A stretch of 64,000 nucleotides of DNA from Lysinibacillus piscis (GTDB lineage Bacteria; Bacillota; Bacilli; Bacillales_A; Planococcaceae): the NCBI RefSeq assembly GCF_026012395.1, contig NZ_BRZA01000002.1:248001-312000 (forward strand), read 5' to 3'. The first letter of the stretch is position 1; each line of letters starts with the position of its first letter. A program made the translations under genes and the position numbers. The notes beneath the pieces are model-generated. The model did not search any database and had not been told where the DNA came from. It worked only from the letters and a program-made list of their open reading frames with translations. Shown in pieces: positions 54,345 to 62,425 of the stretch.

Positions 54345-55637
54345 ATGGCACGTTCATATGAGAAATCAAAGCAGGCGTATGCAGAAGCTGTCACATTAAT
54401 GCCAGGTGGCGTAAGTAGTCCTGTTCGAGCATTCAAATCAGTTAATATGGACCCGATTTTTATGGAATCAGGTCAAGGGGCAATTATTACGGATATTGAT
54501 GGTAATGATTATATTGATTATGTATTATCATGGGGACCGCTTATTTTAGGACATTGTCATCCAGAGGTTGTAAAAGCTATTGCAGAGACAGCTGCAAAGG
54601 GTTCTTCCTTCGGTGCACCAAGCTATACAGAAAATCAACTAGCCAAATTAGTGCTAGAGCGTTTGCCTGGTATGGAAATGATTCGCTTTGTATCATCTGG
54701 CACAGAGGCAACAATGTCTGCTTTACGTGTGGCGCGTGGTGTGACAGGACGCGATAAAATTTTAAAATTTGAAGGCTCTTATCATGGACATGGTGATTCA
54801 TTATTGATTAAAGCAGGATCAGGTGTAGCAACATTAGGTTTACCTGATAGTCCTGGTGTTCCAGCAGATGTGGCACGTAATACATTGACAGTAGCTTATA
54901 ACGATTTAGAGGGCGCAAAAGTAGTCTTTGAAAAATTCGGTACGGAGCTTGCGGCTGTTATTGTGGAGCCTGTTGCAGGGAATATGGGTGTCGTTCCACC
55001 ACAGCCAGGCTTCCTACAAGGCTTACGTGATTTAACAACACAGCACGGAGCCTTATTGATTTTTGATGAGGTGATGACTGGCTTCCGTGTAGACTATGGC
55101 TGTGCACAAGGTTATTTCGATGTGACACCAGATATGACAACGCTCGGTAAAGTCATTGGTGGCGGACTTCCTGTGGGAGCTTATGCAGGTAGAAAGGACA
55201 TCATGGAGCAAGTTGCGCCAGCAGGTCCTATTTATCAAGCAGGTACATTGTCAGGTAATCCATTGGCAATGACAGCAGGCTATGAAACACTGTCTCGTCT
55301 TGATCAAGCGTCTTATGAGTATTTCATTCAATTAGGTGATCAATTAGAGACAGGCTTTAGAGAGGCAGCGACGAAATACAATATTCCTCATACGGTAAAT
55401 CGTGCAGGTTCGATGATTGGCTTCTTCTTCACAAACGAGGATGTAGTGGACTTCGCATCAGCAAAAACATCTGATTTACAATTATTTGCGGAATACTTCA
55501 AACTGATGGCTGAGGAAGGCATTTTCCTACCACCATCACAATTTGAAGGCTTGTTTATTTCAACAGCCCATACAGAGAAGCATATCGCCAAAACGGTGGA
55601 GGCTTTCCATAAAGTATTTGCGAAGTTGGCGAAATAA
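54345..55637 (+). CDS. hemL: Glutamate-1-semialdehyde 2,1-aminomutase
   Basis: PLP enzyme that makes 5-aminolevulinate from glutamate-1-semialdehyde. It is 430 aa. PLP-phosphate binding is in [16 protein letters not shown], the aspartate contacting the ring in [12 protein letters not shown], and the Schiff-base lysine in [18 protein letters not shown]. The start is the ATG at 54345 ([12 protein letters not shown]), with GGAGGAG at the end of hemB. Last gene of the hem cluster. In B. subtilis spoVID and ysxE follow on the way to valS; here they do not. Confidence 0.97.
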   Translation: MARSYEKSKQAYAEAVTLMPGGVSSPVRAFKSVNMDPIFMESGQGAIITDIDGNDYIDYVLSWGPLILGHCHPEVVKAIAETAAKGSSFGAPSYTENQLAKLVLERLPGMEMIRFVSSGTEATMSALRVARGVTGRDKILKFEGSYHGHGDSLLIKAGSGVATLGLPDSPGVPADVARNTLTVAYNDLEGAKVVFEKFGTELAAVIVEPVAGNMGVVPPQPGFLQGLRDLTTQHGALLIFDEVMTGFRVDYGCAQGYFDVTPDMTTLGKVIGGGLPVGAYAGRKDIMEQVAPAGPIYQAGTLSGNPLAMTAGYETLSRLDQASYEYFIQLGDQLETGFREAATKYNIPHTVNRAGSMIGFFFTNEDVVDFASAKTSDLQLFAEYFKLMAEEGIFLPPSQFEGLFISTAHTEKHIAKTVEAFHKVFAKLAK

Positions 55638-55640
55638 AAT

Positions 55641-55683
55641 AAAAAGGATGGCGTGAATTTTACTATTCATTGCCATCTTTTTA
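55641..55683 (+). terminator. Terminator of the hem cluster
   Basis: AAAAAGGATGGC pairs with GCCATCTTTTT (one bulged base), with inner GTGAAT/ATTCAT and a T-rich tail. Confidence 0.85.
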
Positions 55684-55697
55684 ATTAGGTGATATTG

Positions 55698-56228
55698 ATG
55701 CGATTTAGTCAATTAAAAAAGCAGTTTGAGCAAAGGCTAGCAAATTCGCTTAAAGGGAAAGTCAAGCTTTATGCCACGGTGTATCGTAAGGCGCATGATG
55801 CACCGAGTAAAGTTTGGCTTATGTATGAAAAAGAGGAAATTTTGAGAGCTGATGATTTAGCATTTCAAGTGCAGTTCAATCGGCAATATGAGCAGGACAC
55901 GAAGGATATGCCCAAAATTCCATATAACGAAGATTGGAGAGTAATGTTTGCTTCACCAGAGCGAGTACAACGAGTCGAAGTATATGAGACAATTGAGCAA
56001 CAAAAGATGGCAGCAGGTTTTTATGAAAGTTGGACAGTATATGATGCACTACTGACGTATATGAACCTGTCGATTGAAGAAGCATTCATGTCAACGAATC
56101 CATTGATTCAAGCATTTTCGATGATTGATTATCGATTGGGGAAACGACGATTAATAAAGGTGCAGGCAAAGCATCCACTTGTACAAAAATTTCACCGAAT
56201 TCGCTGTCAGGCAGAAGGGTTAATATAG
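55698..56228 (+). CDS. Conserved hypothetical protein, SF0329-like
   Basis: Soluble protein of 176 aa beginning MRFSQLKKQFEQRLANSLKGKVKLYATVYRKAHDAPSKVWL. It resembles small hypothetical proteins of Firmicutes labelled SF0329 family, judging by the opening segment with K(L)K...LKG...YR..HD...W; this is a weak memory-based match. The start is the ATG at 55698 after TAGGTGA. No motif reveals a function. It is the first gene of the block that replaces spoVID-ysxE between hemL and valS. Confidence 0.6.
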   Translation: MRFSQLKKQFEQRLANSLKGKVKLYATVYRKAHDAPSKVWLMYEKEEILRADDLAFQVQFNRQYEQDTKDMPKIPYNEDWRVMFASPERVQRVEVYETIEQQKMAAGFYESWTVYDALLTYMNLSIEEAFMSTNPLIQAFSMIDYRLGKRRLIKVQAKHPLVQKFHRIRCQAEGLI

Positions 56229-56265
56229 CAAAAAACAGAGACCATGTTAGGGTTTCTGTTTTTTC
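56229..56265 (+). terminator. Terminator after the SF0329-like gene
   Basis: AAAAACAGA pairs with TCTGTTTTT, with a T-run on the plus strand and an A-run on the left. It may also serve the minus-strand small gene that ends at 56273. Confidence 0.8.
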
Positions 56266-56272
56266 TATATAC

Positions 56273-56389
56273 TTATTTTTTAAATTTTTGCATTAGCTGA
56301 TAAAAAAGTCCTTTATATTTTAAATCAAGCAGAGCAGCAATTAGTAAAGCAATTGCACCAATGCTGTAGATGAGTGTTGTTGTTTTCAT
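56273..56389 (-). CDS. Small single-pass membrane protein, 38 aa
   Basis: A short minus-strand frame reads MKTTTLIYSIGAIALLIAAL then LDLKYKGLFYQLMQKFKK. One hydrophobic helix (about residues 5-22) is followed by a strongly basic tail, the layout of a small membrane protein with the tail in the cytoplasm. AGAAAGGA on the minus strand lies about 10 bases before the ATG, and the flanking terminator suits its 3' end. No family recognised. It lies divergent from the ABC transporter genes. Confidence 0.65.
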   Translation of the reverse strand: MKTTTLIYSIGAIALLIAALLDLKYKGLFYQLMQKFKK

Positions 56390-56506
56390 CAATGCGTATT
56401 CCTTTCTAAATAATGGATTTATTGTTAAGTGGATGAAACCTTTTTATGTTTCATACGTATTATACATGATGGATTAGTAATTCGATATATAGAAAGGATG
56501 GAATAA

Positions 56507-57430
56507 ATGACACAACAGCCAATCGTGCAGCTTCGTAACATCACGAAGGTGATTCGTGGGAAAAAGCTAATTGATAACTTAAATTTGGATTTATATCCAG
56601 GGCAAATTACAGGTTTTTTAGGACCGAATGGAGCAGGGAAAACAACGACGATTCGTATGCTGACAGGACTGATGTACCCAACAGCAGGCGAGGTAATTAT
56701 TGATGGTCAATCATTGAAAACACATTATGAGGAAGCCATTAGTAAAGTCGGTGTGATTGTAGAAAATCCTGAAATGTATAAATATATGTCAGGTTACAAA
56801 AATCTACTGCATTTTGCCAGAATGCATAAAAATGTAGATAAGACAAGAATTGATGAGGTTGTACAGCAGGTTGGGCTTGAAAAGCGTATACATGAAAAGG
56901 TGTCGACCTATTCGCTTGGGATGCGTCAACGCTTAGGCTTAGCGCAAGCATTATTACATCGGCCAAAGTTTTTAATTTTAGATGAACCGACAAATGGTTT
57001 AGATCCAGCAGGTATTCGTGAATTCCGTACATATTTAAGAAAAATTGCTGCTGAAGAAGATGTTGCTGTATTTGTCTCCAGTCACTTATTATCCGAAATT
57101 GAGCTAATGTGTGACCGTATTGCTGTTATTCAAAACGGACAATTAATTGATATTCGTGAAATGAACAGCGAGGCTGAAACAGTTTATTATGTGGAAGCTA
57201 CACCTGTAGAAAAAGTTGAGGAAGTAGCACATGCCTTGCAGATTGAGTTCACGCAGCGAGAAAAAGGGCTGGAGCTACAGTTAACAAAAGAGCATGTACC
57301 GAATTTTGTCTCAGTGCTTGTTGCACAAAACGTAGCGATTTTTACTATCCAGCCACAGCAAAAAACATTAGAAGAACAATTTTTAGAGATGACAGGAGGC
57401 GGACAAATTGCTGAAACTCATACAAAATGA
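56507..57430 (+). CDS. ABC transporter ATP-binding protein
   Basis: ATPase subunit of an ABC-2 type exporter, 307 aa. Walker A GFLGPNGAGKTTTIRML, Q-loop VIVENPEMY, signature YSLGMRQRLGLAQALL, Walker B FLILDEPTNGLDPAG and the switch histidine in VSSHLLSEIE. The C-terminal 80 residues are the extra domain found in BcrA/NatA-like proteins. The substrate is unknown; bacitracin-type antibiotic export, lipid or sodium are all possible in this group. The permease gene overlaps its end. Confidence 0.92.
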   Translation: MTQQPIVQLRNITKVIRGKKLIDNLNLDLYPGQITGFLGPNGAGKTTTIRMLTGLMYPTAGEVIIDGQSLKTHYEEAISKVGVIVENPEMYKYMSGYKNLLHFARMHKNVDKTRIDEVVQQVGLEKRIHEKVSTYSLGMRQRLGLAQALLHRPKFLILDEPTNGLDPAGIREFRTYLRKIAAEEDVAVFVSSHLLSEIELMCDRIAVIQNGQLIDIREMNSEAETVYYVEATPVEKVEEVAHALQIEFTQREKGLELQLTKEHVPNFVSVLVAQNVAIFTIQPQQKTLEEQFLEMTGGGQIAETHTK

Positions 57431-58340
57431 ATGGATGAAACTTTGGCATCAAAAAGCAACATGGGCAATGCTTCTTATTTTAATTGCCGTCATTGTTGGG
57501 TTTGGTGGCATTAATAAATACTACAGTGTAAAAGAAACGCGTGATTGGCAGACAATCGAAAAAGAAAATATTGCCTCCAATAAACAAATCATCACTGAAA
57601 ATAATATGAATGAGGCAGATGCGGCCTATTTCCAAGAGCAAATAACGATTAGTGAATATCGTTTAGCACATGACATAGCACCACCACAAGATGCAACCTT
57701 TGCGAGTTTTATGGACTTTAGTGTCAATTTAATGACCTTTGTGACATTGTTTGCTGTCATTGTGGCTGCGGGTATCGTATCGAGTGAATTTTCCACAGGT
57801 ACCATTAAAATGCTGTTAACTCGACCTGTGTCACGTACAAAAATTTTGACTTCTAAATTATTGCTATCATTTTTATATGGGTTATTTATGCTTGTAGTGA
57901 ATTTTGCCGTAGTAGCTATCGTTGGGCTGATATTATTTGGTCAAGGTGCAGGTGTACAGCTAGAATTAGTGAATGGTGTCGTACAGGAGGTAGATGTATG
58001 GGGGGATTTATTTGAAAAAGCCTATTTATCTCTTGGTAACTTTACTATCTCCATCCTTTTTGCTTTCTTTATTGGCTCTGTATTCCGTTCAAGCGCTTTA
58101 GCTATCGGTTTAACGATGTTTTTATCGTATATGGGTACAGTCATTGTCCTGTTACTAAGTAAGTATTCGTTTGCGAAATATATTTGGCTTGCACATGCAG
58201 ATTTAACACAATATCAAACAGGGAATATTATGATTGAAGGAAGCACAATGACCCTGTCATTAACAGTGCTAGCAGTCTATGCTGTTATTTTCTTAGTTGC
58301 TAGCTACTGGTCATTCAGTAAACGTGATGTGACGGCTTAA
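57408..58340 (+). CDS. ABC-2 type transporter permease
   Basis: Membrane partner of the preceding ATPase, 310 aa. It starts with a TTG at 57408 (MLKLIQNEWMKLWHQKATWAM) after GGAGGCGGA, 23 bases inside the ATPase gene. Six helices: one near residues 19-36, then a large outside loop (40-105), and five more from about residue 110 (VNLMTFVTLFAVIVAAGIVSSEFSTGTIKMLLTRPVSRTKI is the conserved ABC-2 segment). Strongly coupled with the ATPase. A long terminator follows. Confidence 0.9.
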   Translation: MLKLIQNEWMKLWHQKATWAMLLILIAVIVGFGGINKYYSVKETRDWQTIEKENIASNKQIITENNMNEADAAYFQEQITISEYRLAHDIAPPQDATFASFMDFSVNLMTFVTLFAVIVAAGIVSSEFSTGTIKMLLTRPVSRTKILTSKLLLSFLYGLFMLVVNFAVVAIVGLILFGQGAGVQLELVNGVVQEVDVWGDLFEKAYLSLGNFTISILFAFFIGSVFRSSALAIGLTMFLSYMGTVIVLLLSKYSFAKYIWLAHADLTQYQTGNIMIEGSTMTLSLTVLAVYAVIFLVASYWSFSKRDVTA

Positions 58341-58343
58341 AGT

Positions 58344-58388
58344 AAACAAGCTATTTTCTCTTTCAAAGAGAAAATAGCTTGTTTTTTA
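58344..58388 (+). terminator. Terminator of the ABC transporter operon
   Basis: AAACAAGCTATTTTCTCTTT pairs perfectly with the sequence ending at 58387, followed by TTTTTATT. One of the strongest hairpins in the window. Confidence 0.95.
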
Positions 58389-58513
58389 TTGTATATTCAT
58401 TGGAGAATCAGAATATACTTTACTTATATTAAGATTTGATAAAAAATTTATCATTTAGCGATTTAATTTTAGTGTGTTATACTTTTTTTAGCGTGTTGAT
58501 TGGAGGAAGAATA

Positions 58514-59842
58514 ATGGATGCGATTATTAGAGTAACGAATGTCACAATAAATCATTTGAAAAATGTAAAGCATGGTAAGTTCAAAACAAATACGAGCTTT
58601 GAACAAATAGATTGTGCAGATGTAGTTGGTTTTTATGGGCAAAATGGTTCAGGAAAAACAGCAGTAGTCGAAGCATTTAGCTTATTAAAATCACTATTAC
58701 ATATAGAGGCATTGCCAAAAAAGACTAAAAAACTAATTTATTTTGGAGAATCAGCGATTGAGTTAGTATTTGAATTTTTGATTGCAAATTCTTTTGGTAA
58801 GTATTTTGTCAAATATACGATTGTGTTAAAAGAGGGTACAGAAAGGCTTGTTGTCACAGATGAAACACTGTCCTATAAAGAAAATATAAGCAAAAAGCGT
58901 TTTAAAGATATTTTATCTAAAAGTGACCGAATCATTTCTGTACGCAATAAAAAAATGACGACTTTCTCTGAAAATGATCGTGTCACTATGATGGTAGCAG
59001 AACGAATGGCTGTAGATAATGCGACATCATTTATTTTTAGAAAAGAGCTACAGGAAGTGTGGCAGGCTGTTTTAAATGAGGAAGAGCAAGAAATTATGCA
59101 AAATATTCAGCATCACTTCAAAAAGGATTTTCATGTTATTGATACAACGCAATATGGTCTTTTAGTAGCGAATATTATTATGCCCTTTAGTGTTCATATT
59201 GAAAATATTCGAGGAAACATCCCCTATGAATTAAAGGATACAATGCTTCTTCCGAAAGATGTATTTACAACGATTGAGAAAGTAATCGAGCAAACGAATG
59301 TTGTGTTGAAGACAATTATTCCTGGGTTATTTATCAAAGTAAGAAAAATCCATATAGAGAAAATGGATAGTGGAGAAGATGGTGTTCGCTTTGAGTTTTT
59401 ATCGATTAAAGAAGATATTGAACTGCCATTACGCAGTGAATCGGAGGGCGTGCTTAAAATTATTTCTATTTTAAGTACACTGATAGCTGTGTATAACAAC
59501 CCAAATGCCTGTGTTGTCATTGATGAACTAGATGCGGGGATTTTTGAATATTTATTAGGGGAGTTATTAGAGGTGATTAGTGAAAATGGCAAAGGACAGC
59601 TATTTTTTACGTCACATAATTTGCGCATTCTAGAAGTATTACCAATTCAGCATTTATGGTTTACAACGATGAATGAAGAAAATCGTTATTTACAATTAAA
59701 AGGTGTCAAAAAATTAAATAATGCACGAGATATTTATTTAAGAGCGGTTCAATTAGGTGGACAAGATGAGCTCATCTACAATGAGACAAATATGTATGAT
59801 ATCAAAAAATCCTTTAGGAAGGCGGGCAATATTATTGGCTAA
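58514..59842 (+). CDS. ABC/SMC-type AAA ATPase (AAA15/AAA21 group), putative defence protein
   Basis: 442-residue ATPase without membrane segments. Walker A GFYGQNGSGKTAVVEAF lies near residue 43. A variable helical middle replaces the long SMC coiled coil. The signature-like LRSESEGVLKIISIL is near 315, Walker B ACVVIDELDAGIFEYLLGELLEVI near 335, and the switch histidine in LFFTSHNLRILEVL. This is the layout of OLD-family, AriA and RloA-like ATPases that act in phage defence. The start is the ATG at 58514 (MDAIIRVTNVTI) after GGAGGAAG; an upstream in-frame start at 58436 has no site. It is one base from the TOPRIM-like gene, implying a two-gene system. Defence is inferred from the pairing. 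Confidence 0.8.
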   Translation: MDAIIRVTNVTINHLKNVKHGKFKTNTSFEQIDCADVVGFYGQNGSGKTAVVEAFSLLKSLLHIEALPKKTKKLIYFGESAIELVFEFLIANSFGKYFVKYTIVLKEGTERLVVTDETLSYKENISKKRFKDILSKSDRIISVRNKKMTTFSENDRVTMMVAERMAVDNATSFIFRKELQEVWQAVLNEEEQEIMQNIQHHFKKDFHVIDTTQYGLLVANIIMPFSVHIENIRGNIPYELKDTMLLPKDVFTTIEKVIEQTNVVLKTIIPGLFIKVRKIHIEKMDSGEDGVRFEFLSIKEDIELPLRSESEGVLKIISILSTLIAVYNNPNACVVIDELDAGIFEYLLGELLEVISENGKGQLFFTSHNLRILEVLPIQHLWFTTMNEENRYLQLKGVKKLNNARDIYLRAVQLGGQDELIYNETNMYDIKKSFRKAGNIIG

Positions 59843-59843
59843 T

Positions 59844-60560
59844 ATGGAGAAAAAGGTTGTGCTTGTATTGGTAGAAGGGAATACGGATGAGACATTGCTG
59901 ATTGGGCGTTTACGGGAATTATTTAAAGAGAAGGAAATTCGGTTTGAGCCTAAAAATGGTGATATATTTTATGATATGGAGCAAGCAAAAAAGCCAGTCA
60001 AAGAATTAATTGGCAATCGTGTGAAAGAGATTTTGCTGAAAAGAAAGTTTAAGCCATCTAATATTTTAGCTGTACTCCATATTTTAGATACAGATGGCTG
60101 CTTTATTGAGTCAGATGCTATTTTAGTAAATAATGAGCAAGCCACTTTAACTGAATATCAGGAAAATGGTATTTATGTTCAAACCGAAGCACAAAAGCAT
60201 AATATTCAACAAAGAAATGAAGTACGCTCACGGAATATCCAAATCATGAATACAACGCAAAAAATTTTAACCTATTCCTATCAAGCCTATTATTTCTCCA
60301 GACATTTAGAGCATGTTGTTTTTAATGACATGAATCCAAAAAAAGAAAACAAGGTAGAAAAGGTCGATCGTTTTTTGGACGAGCTAGAGGTACCGATTGA
60401 AGAATTTCTGGAAGCATTTCTGCCACAGGAGCGAACCGCAACATATGAGGATACATATAAAAACAGTTGGCAGTTTGTTTCGCAGGACTTAAATTCGTTG
60501 AAGCGTGCTACAAATATACCTTTAATGCTTGATTTTTTGCAAGAGCAAGTGCCGTTATAA
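59844..60560 (+). CDS. TOPRIM-like protein, partner of the AAA ATPase
   Basis: Protein of 238 aa. Residues 5-18 read VVLVLVEGNTDETLL, matching the first TOPRIM motif with its catalytic glutamate, and about residue 75 has VLHILDTDGCFI, the DxD motif. Together these would bind metal for nucleic-acid cleavage, as in AriB (DUF4435) or the OLD nuclease. The C-terminal half is helical and unrecognised. It starts at the ATG at 59844, one base after the ATPase stop and without a good site of its own, so translation is coupled. An effector nuclease released or controlled by the ATPase is the natural model. Exact family not identified. Confidence 0.7.
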   Translation: MEKKVVLVLVEGNTDETLLIGRLRELFKEKEIRFEPKNGDIFYDMEQAKKPVKELIGNRVKEILLKRKFKPSNILAVLHILDTDGCFIESDAILVNNEQATLTEYQENGIYVQTEAQKHNIQQRNEVRSRNIQIMNTTQKILTYSYQAYYFSRHLEHVVFNDMNPKKENKVEKVDRFLDELEVPIEEFLEAFLPQERTATYEDTYKNSWQFVSQDLNSLKRATNIPLMLDFLQEQVPL

Positions 60561-60648
60561 GTGTCACAAATATTTCCTTCGACCTAACCAAATAGTCGGC
60601 AAAATCGTTTATAATAAGGCTATTCGAAAAAGAAAGTAGTGAAAGAAT

Positions 60649-61095
60649 ATGGCAACAGGCACACATACAGTGGAAGTACCCGTAGGCATTGAGCAAGTAT
60701 GGGATTTCGTGAGTGATATGGAGAAATGGGCAAAACTTGTCCCTGGCTATAACGCACATACGATGATTGATGATAAGCATTCTACATGGACATTTAAAGG
60801 CAATGTAGGCGTTTTGAAAAAAACAGTGGAAGTGGAAATTACGATTTTAGAGTGGGTAGCTCCTTCAAAAGTTACATTTGAGCTAAAAGGATTATCTGAT
60901 AATTTCACGGGTAAAGGGCATTTCCAAGCAGAAAGCATTGATGCAGCACATACTAAAATGACAGGTGTATTAGAGGTGGTAGCAGGTGGCTTAGCTGGGC
61001 CTGTATTAAATCCAATCTTTAAGCCAATCGTCCCGAAAGCAACAAAAATGCTGACAGATCGTGTGGCAAATAAAATTAAATCGATTCATGGGTAA
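60649..61095 (+). CDS. CoxG-like SRPBCC family protein
   Basis: 148-residue protein with the START/Bet v 1-like fold: GTHTVEVPVGIEQVWDFVSDMEKWAKLVPGYNAH at the start, then ITILEWVAPSKVTFELKGLSDNFTGKGHFQAE and a C-terminal helix (MLTDRVANKIKSIHG). This is the carbon monoxide dehydrogenase subunit G (CoxG) group, but homologues are common in organisms without CO dehydrogenase; a hydrophobic ligand or membrane-recruitment role is probable. Own terminator; a TTTATAATAAGG element about 40 bases upstream may be its promoter. Confidence 0.8.
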   Translation: MATGTHTVEVPVGIEQVWDFVSDMEKWAKLVPGYNAHTMIDDKHSTWTFKGNVGVLKKTVEVEITILEWVAPSKVTFELKGLSDNFTGKGHFQAESIDAAHTKMTGVLEVVAGGLAGPVLNPIFKPIVPKATKMLTDRVANKIKSIHG

Positions 61096-61097
61096 GT

Positions 61098-61133
61098 AAA
61101 AGGCGTGCTAGTAATGGACTAGTATGCCTTTTT
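61098..61133 (+). terminator. Terminator of the CoxG-like gene
   Basis: GGCGTGCTAGT pairs with ACTAGTATGCC (two G-T pairs), with a T-run to 61133. Confidence 0.85.
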
Positions 61134-61207
61134 CATTGCGCATAACTCTCTCTTTATAGACATATGATGCACAAGGAGGGATTAGTATCGAACATAAAAC
61201 ATGGACA

Positions 61208-61777
61208 ATGCGAGAGACATTTTGTTTTCAAGGATATGGTTGCCCTACAGAAATAGCGGCGGTGCAAATTACACCACAATGGCAAACAAAGCAGCTAGAA
61301 GACTCATTACGTTTAATTGGTATTTATCATATTACAGCACATGTGCGCTTTGATTTTCAAAATATGCAGGCGACCCATTATGGGGACGATTCGGTGATGA
61401 TTGATGCATTAGATATTCAAGGGGATACAGGTTATTTTGAATATGCGGTTCCCTTGCATGTTGATTTACCAAAAGATGCAGCGGTGAAAGATTTAATGGT
61501 GAAGGATATTCGTCCACTTTTGACCAATCAGGGCTGTCAACTAGAATGGGCTGTAACAAGCGTGTTTAATGAGCAGGAAGAACCCTTTGTGGCTATTCCT
61601 CCTAATGAGCCATTGATACAAGATAGTGCGCTGGAGCAAAAGATTGCATTAAGAGAATCCTCTAGTCAAATCGTCATGCGAGAATCAAGCTCTTGGCATG
61701 AGGTGCCATCCATGATTTGGGATTTGACAGAGGATTACACGCCACTTAAAATTCGTGTATCAAATAATATCACATAA
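61208..61777 (+). CDS. SpoVID N-terminal-domain-like protein, short
   Basis: 189 aa from the first ATG, soluble and acidic. The opening MRETFCFQGYGCPTEIAAVQITP and the later GYFEYAVPLHVDLPKD ... LEWAVTSVF follow the pattern I remember from the N-terminal beta domain of SpoVID, a spore-coat encasement protein (SVEESICFQKGQ at the matching place). The gene lies between hemL and valS, where spoVID is found in B. subtilis. The SpoVID middle part and C-terminal LysM are absent. The strong site AAGGAGGG (61173-61180) is too far from this ATG but ideally placed for an in-frame ATC at 61187, giving seven more residues (EHKTWT after the initiator). True start therefore uncertain. Confidence 0.5.
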   Translation: MRETFCFQGYGCPTEIAAVQITPQWQTKQLEDSLRLIGIYHITAHVRFDFQNMQATHYGDDSVMIDALDIQGDTGYFEYAVPLHVDLPKDAAVKDLMVKDIRPLLTNQGCQLEWAVTSVFNEQEEPFVAIPPNEPLIQDSALEQKIALRESSSQIVMRESSSWHEVPSMIWDLTEDYTPLKIRVSNNIT

Positions 61778-61954
61778 TAGTAAATAGCAAAGTAGTAAGA
61801 GTAACAATAAAAAGATAAAATCACCCGATGTAGGAACGATAATGACACGGACAAATTGAAAAGCACAGATTGGTATAATAATCGTGCGACAATAAAAACG
61901 GAATTGACGTAGCCAAGGTGGTAAAAGCCAAGGATTATATTTTCGTTTTCTCAT
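61760..61954 (-). CDS. Small membrane protein, 64 aa
   Basis: Minus-strand frame MRKRKYNPWLLPPWLRQFRF then YCRTIIIPICAFQFVRVIIV and a leucine-rich tail (FIFLLLLLLLCYLLLCDII). It has a basic start and two hydrophobic segments. AAAGGTG on the minus strand lies 7 bases before the ATG at 61954; an ATG at 61960 is too close to it. The PWLPPWLR-like opening is known to me from small uncharacterised Bacillus membrane proteins, without a function. It overlaps the 3' end of the opposite gene by 18 bases. Confidence 0.6.
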   Translation of the reverse strand: MRKRKYNPWLLPPWLRQFRFYCRTIIIPICAFQFVRVIIVPTSGDFIFLLLLLLLCYLLLCDII

Positions 61955-61987
61955 ATCCATCACCTTTCTTTTATCTAATGAAATCAC

Positions 61988-62017
61988 TTGAAAAATAGTG
62001 AGTTATTACGATACAAT
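61988..62017 (+). promoter_or_regulatory. Sigma-A promoter of the valS leader
   Basis: TTGAAA (61988-61993), an 18-base spacer and TACAAT (62012-62017), directly ahead of the T-box leader. Confidence 0.75.
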
Positions 62018-62023
62018 AAAAAC

Positions 62024-62285
62024 AAATTAAAAAAGAGATGCGATGACAGGGAAGAGTAAATTAATCGTACAAATGAAGAGAGGAAACGGTAGCTGAGAAG
62101 TTTCTATTTGTACTTAGTTGAAGGTAGCCCTTGAGCAGTTTTAATGAACTAATAGTAGTTAAAGCCGGTTAAACACCGTTACCGAATTAAGAGCCGAGTT
62201 GGAAGCTATGTATTCAATTCGGAATTAAAGGTGGTACCGCGAACTTAAAACTCCTTCGTCCTTTTAGACGTGAGGAGTTTTTTAT
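62024..62285 (+). ncRNA. T-box leader of valS
   Basis: The conserved T-box AAAGGTGGTACCGCG lies at 62227-62241, followed by the terminator at 62247-62285. Upstream is a long stem I region (62040-62150) with paired GTACAAAT/ATTTGTAC and a GTA valine codon at 62124-62126 in the 3' side, a plausible specifier. Uncharged tRNA-Val binding would favour the antiterminator and allow valS transcription. The start is inferred from the promoter. Confidence 0.92.
62247..62285 (+). terminator. Regulated terminator of the T-box
   Basis: AAAACTCCT...ACGT-type stem: ACTCCTTCGTC pairs with GACGTGAGGAGT (one bulge), followed by TTTTTTA, where repeat copy H begins. Confidence 0.9.
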
Positions 62286-62400
62286 ATTGGTTTAGTAAAT
62301 TCCATTTACTGAACCAATATAAGCCCTGGCAGTTGTTGTACCTGATGCTAGCGCTTTTGGTACAGAAAAATCCGAACACAATTACGCTGGGGCGTAATTG
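62282..62400 (+). repeat. Dispersed intergenic repeat, copy H
   Basis: Module 1 is a compact perfect inverted repeat: TTATATTGGTTTAGTAAA (62282-62299) and TTTACTGAACCAATATAA (62305-62322; two G-T/A-C style differences in the RNA). Then GCCCTGG and GTTGTACCTGATGCTAGCGC, as in copy B. Module 3 lies at 62379-62400 (CAATTACGC-TGGG-GCGTAATTG), identical to copy A. It lies in the valS transcript after the T-box terminator and ends 11 bases before the valS ribosome binding site. Confidence 0.85.
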
Positions 62401-62425
62401 ATTTTTTACAAGGAGGAACTTTACT

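Noticed and set aside
59224-59628. 134-codon minus-strand frame inside the AAA ATPase
   Set aside because: Antisense of conserved Walker B and switch motifs, hence not a gene.
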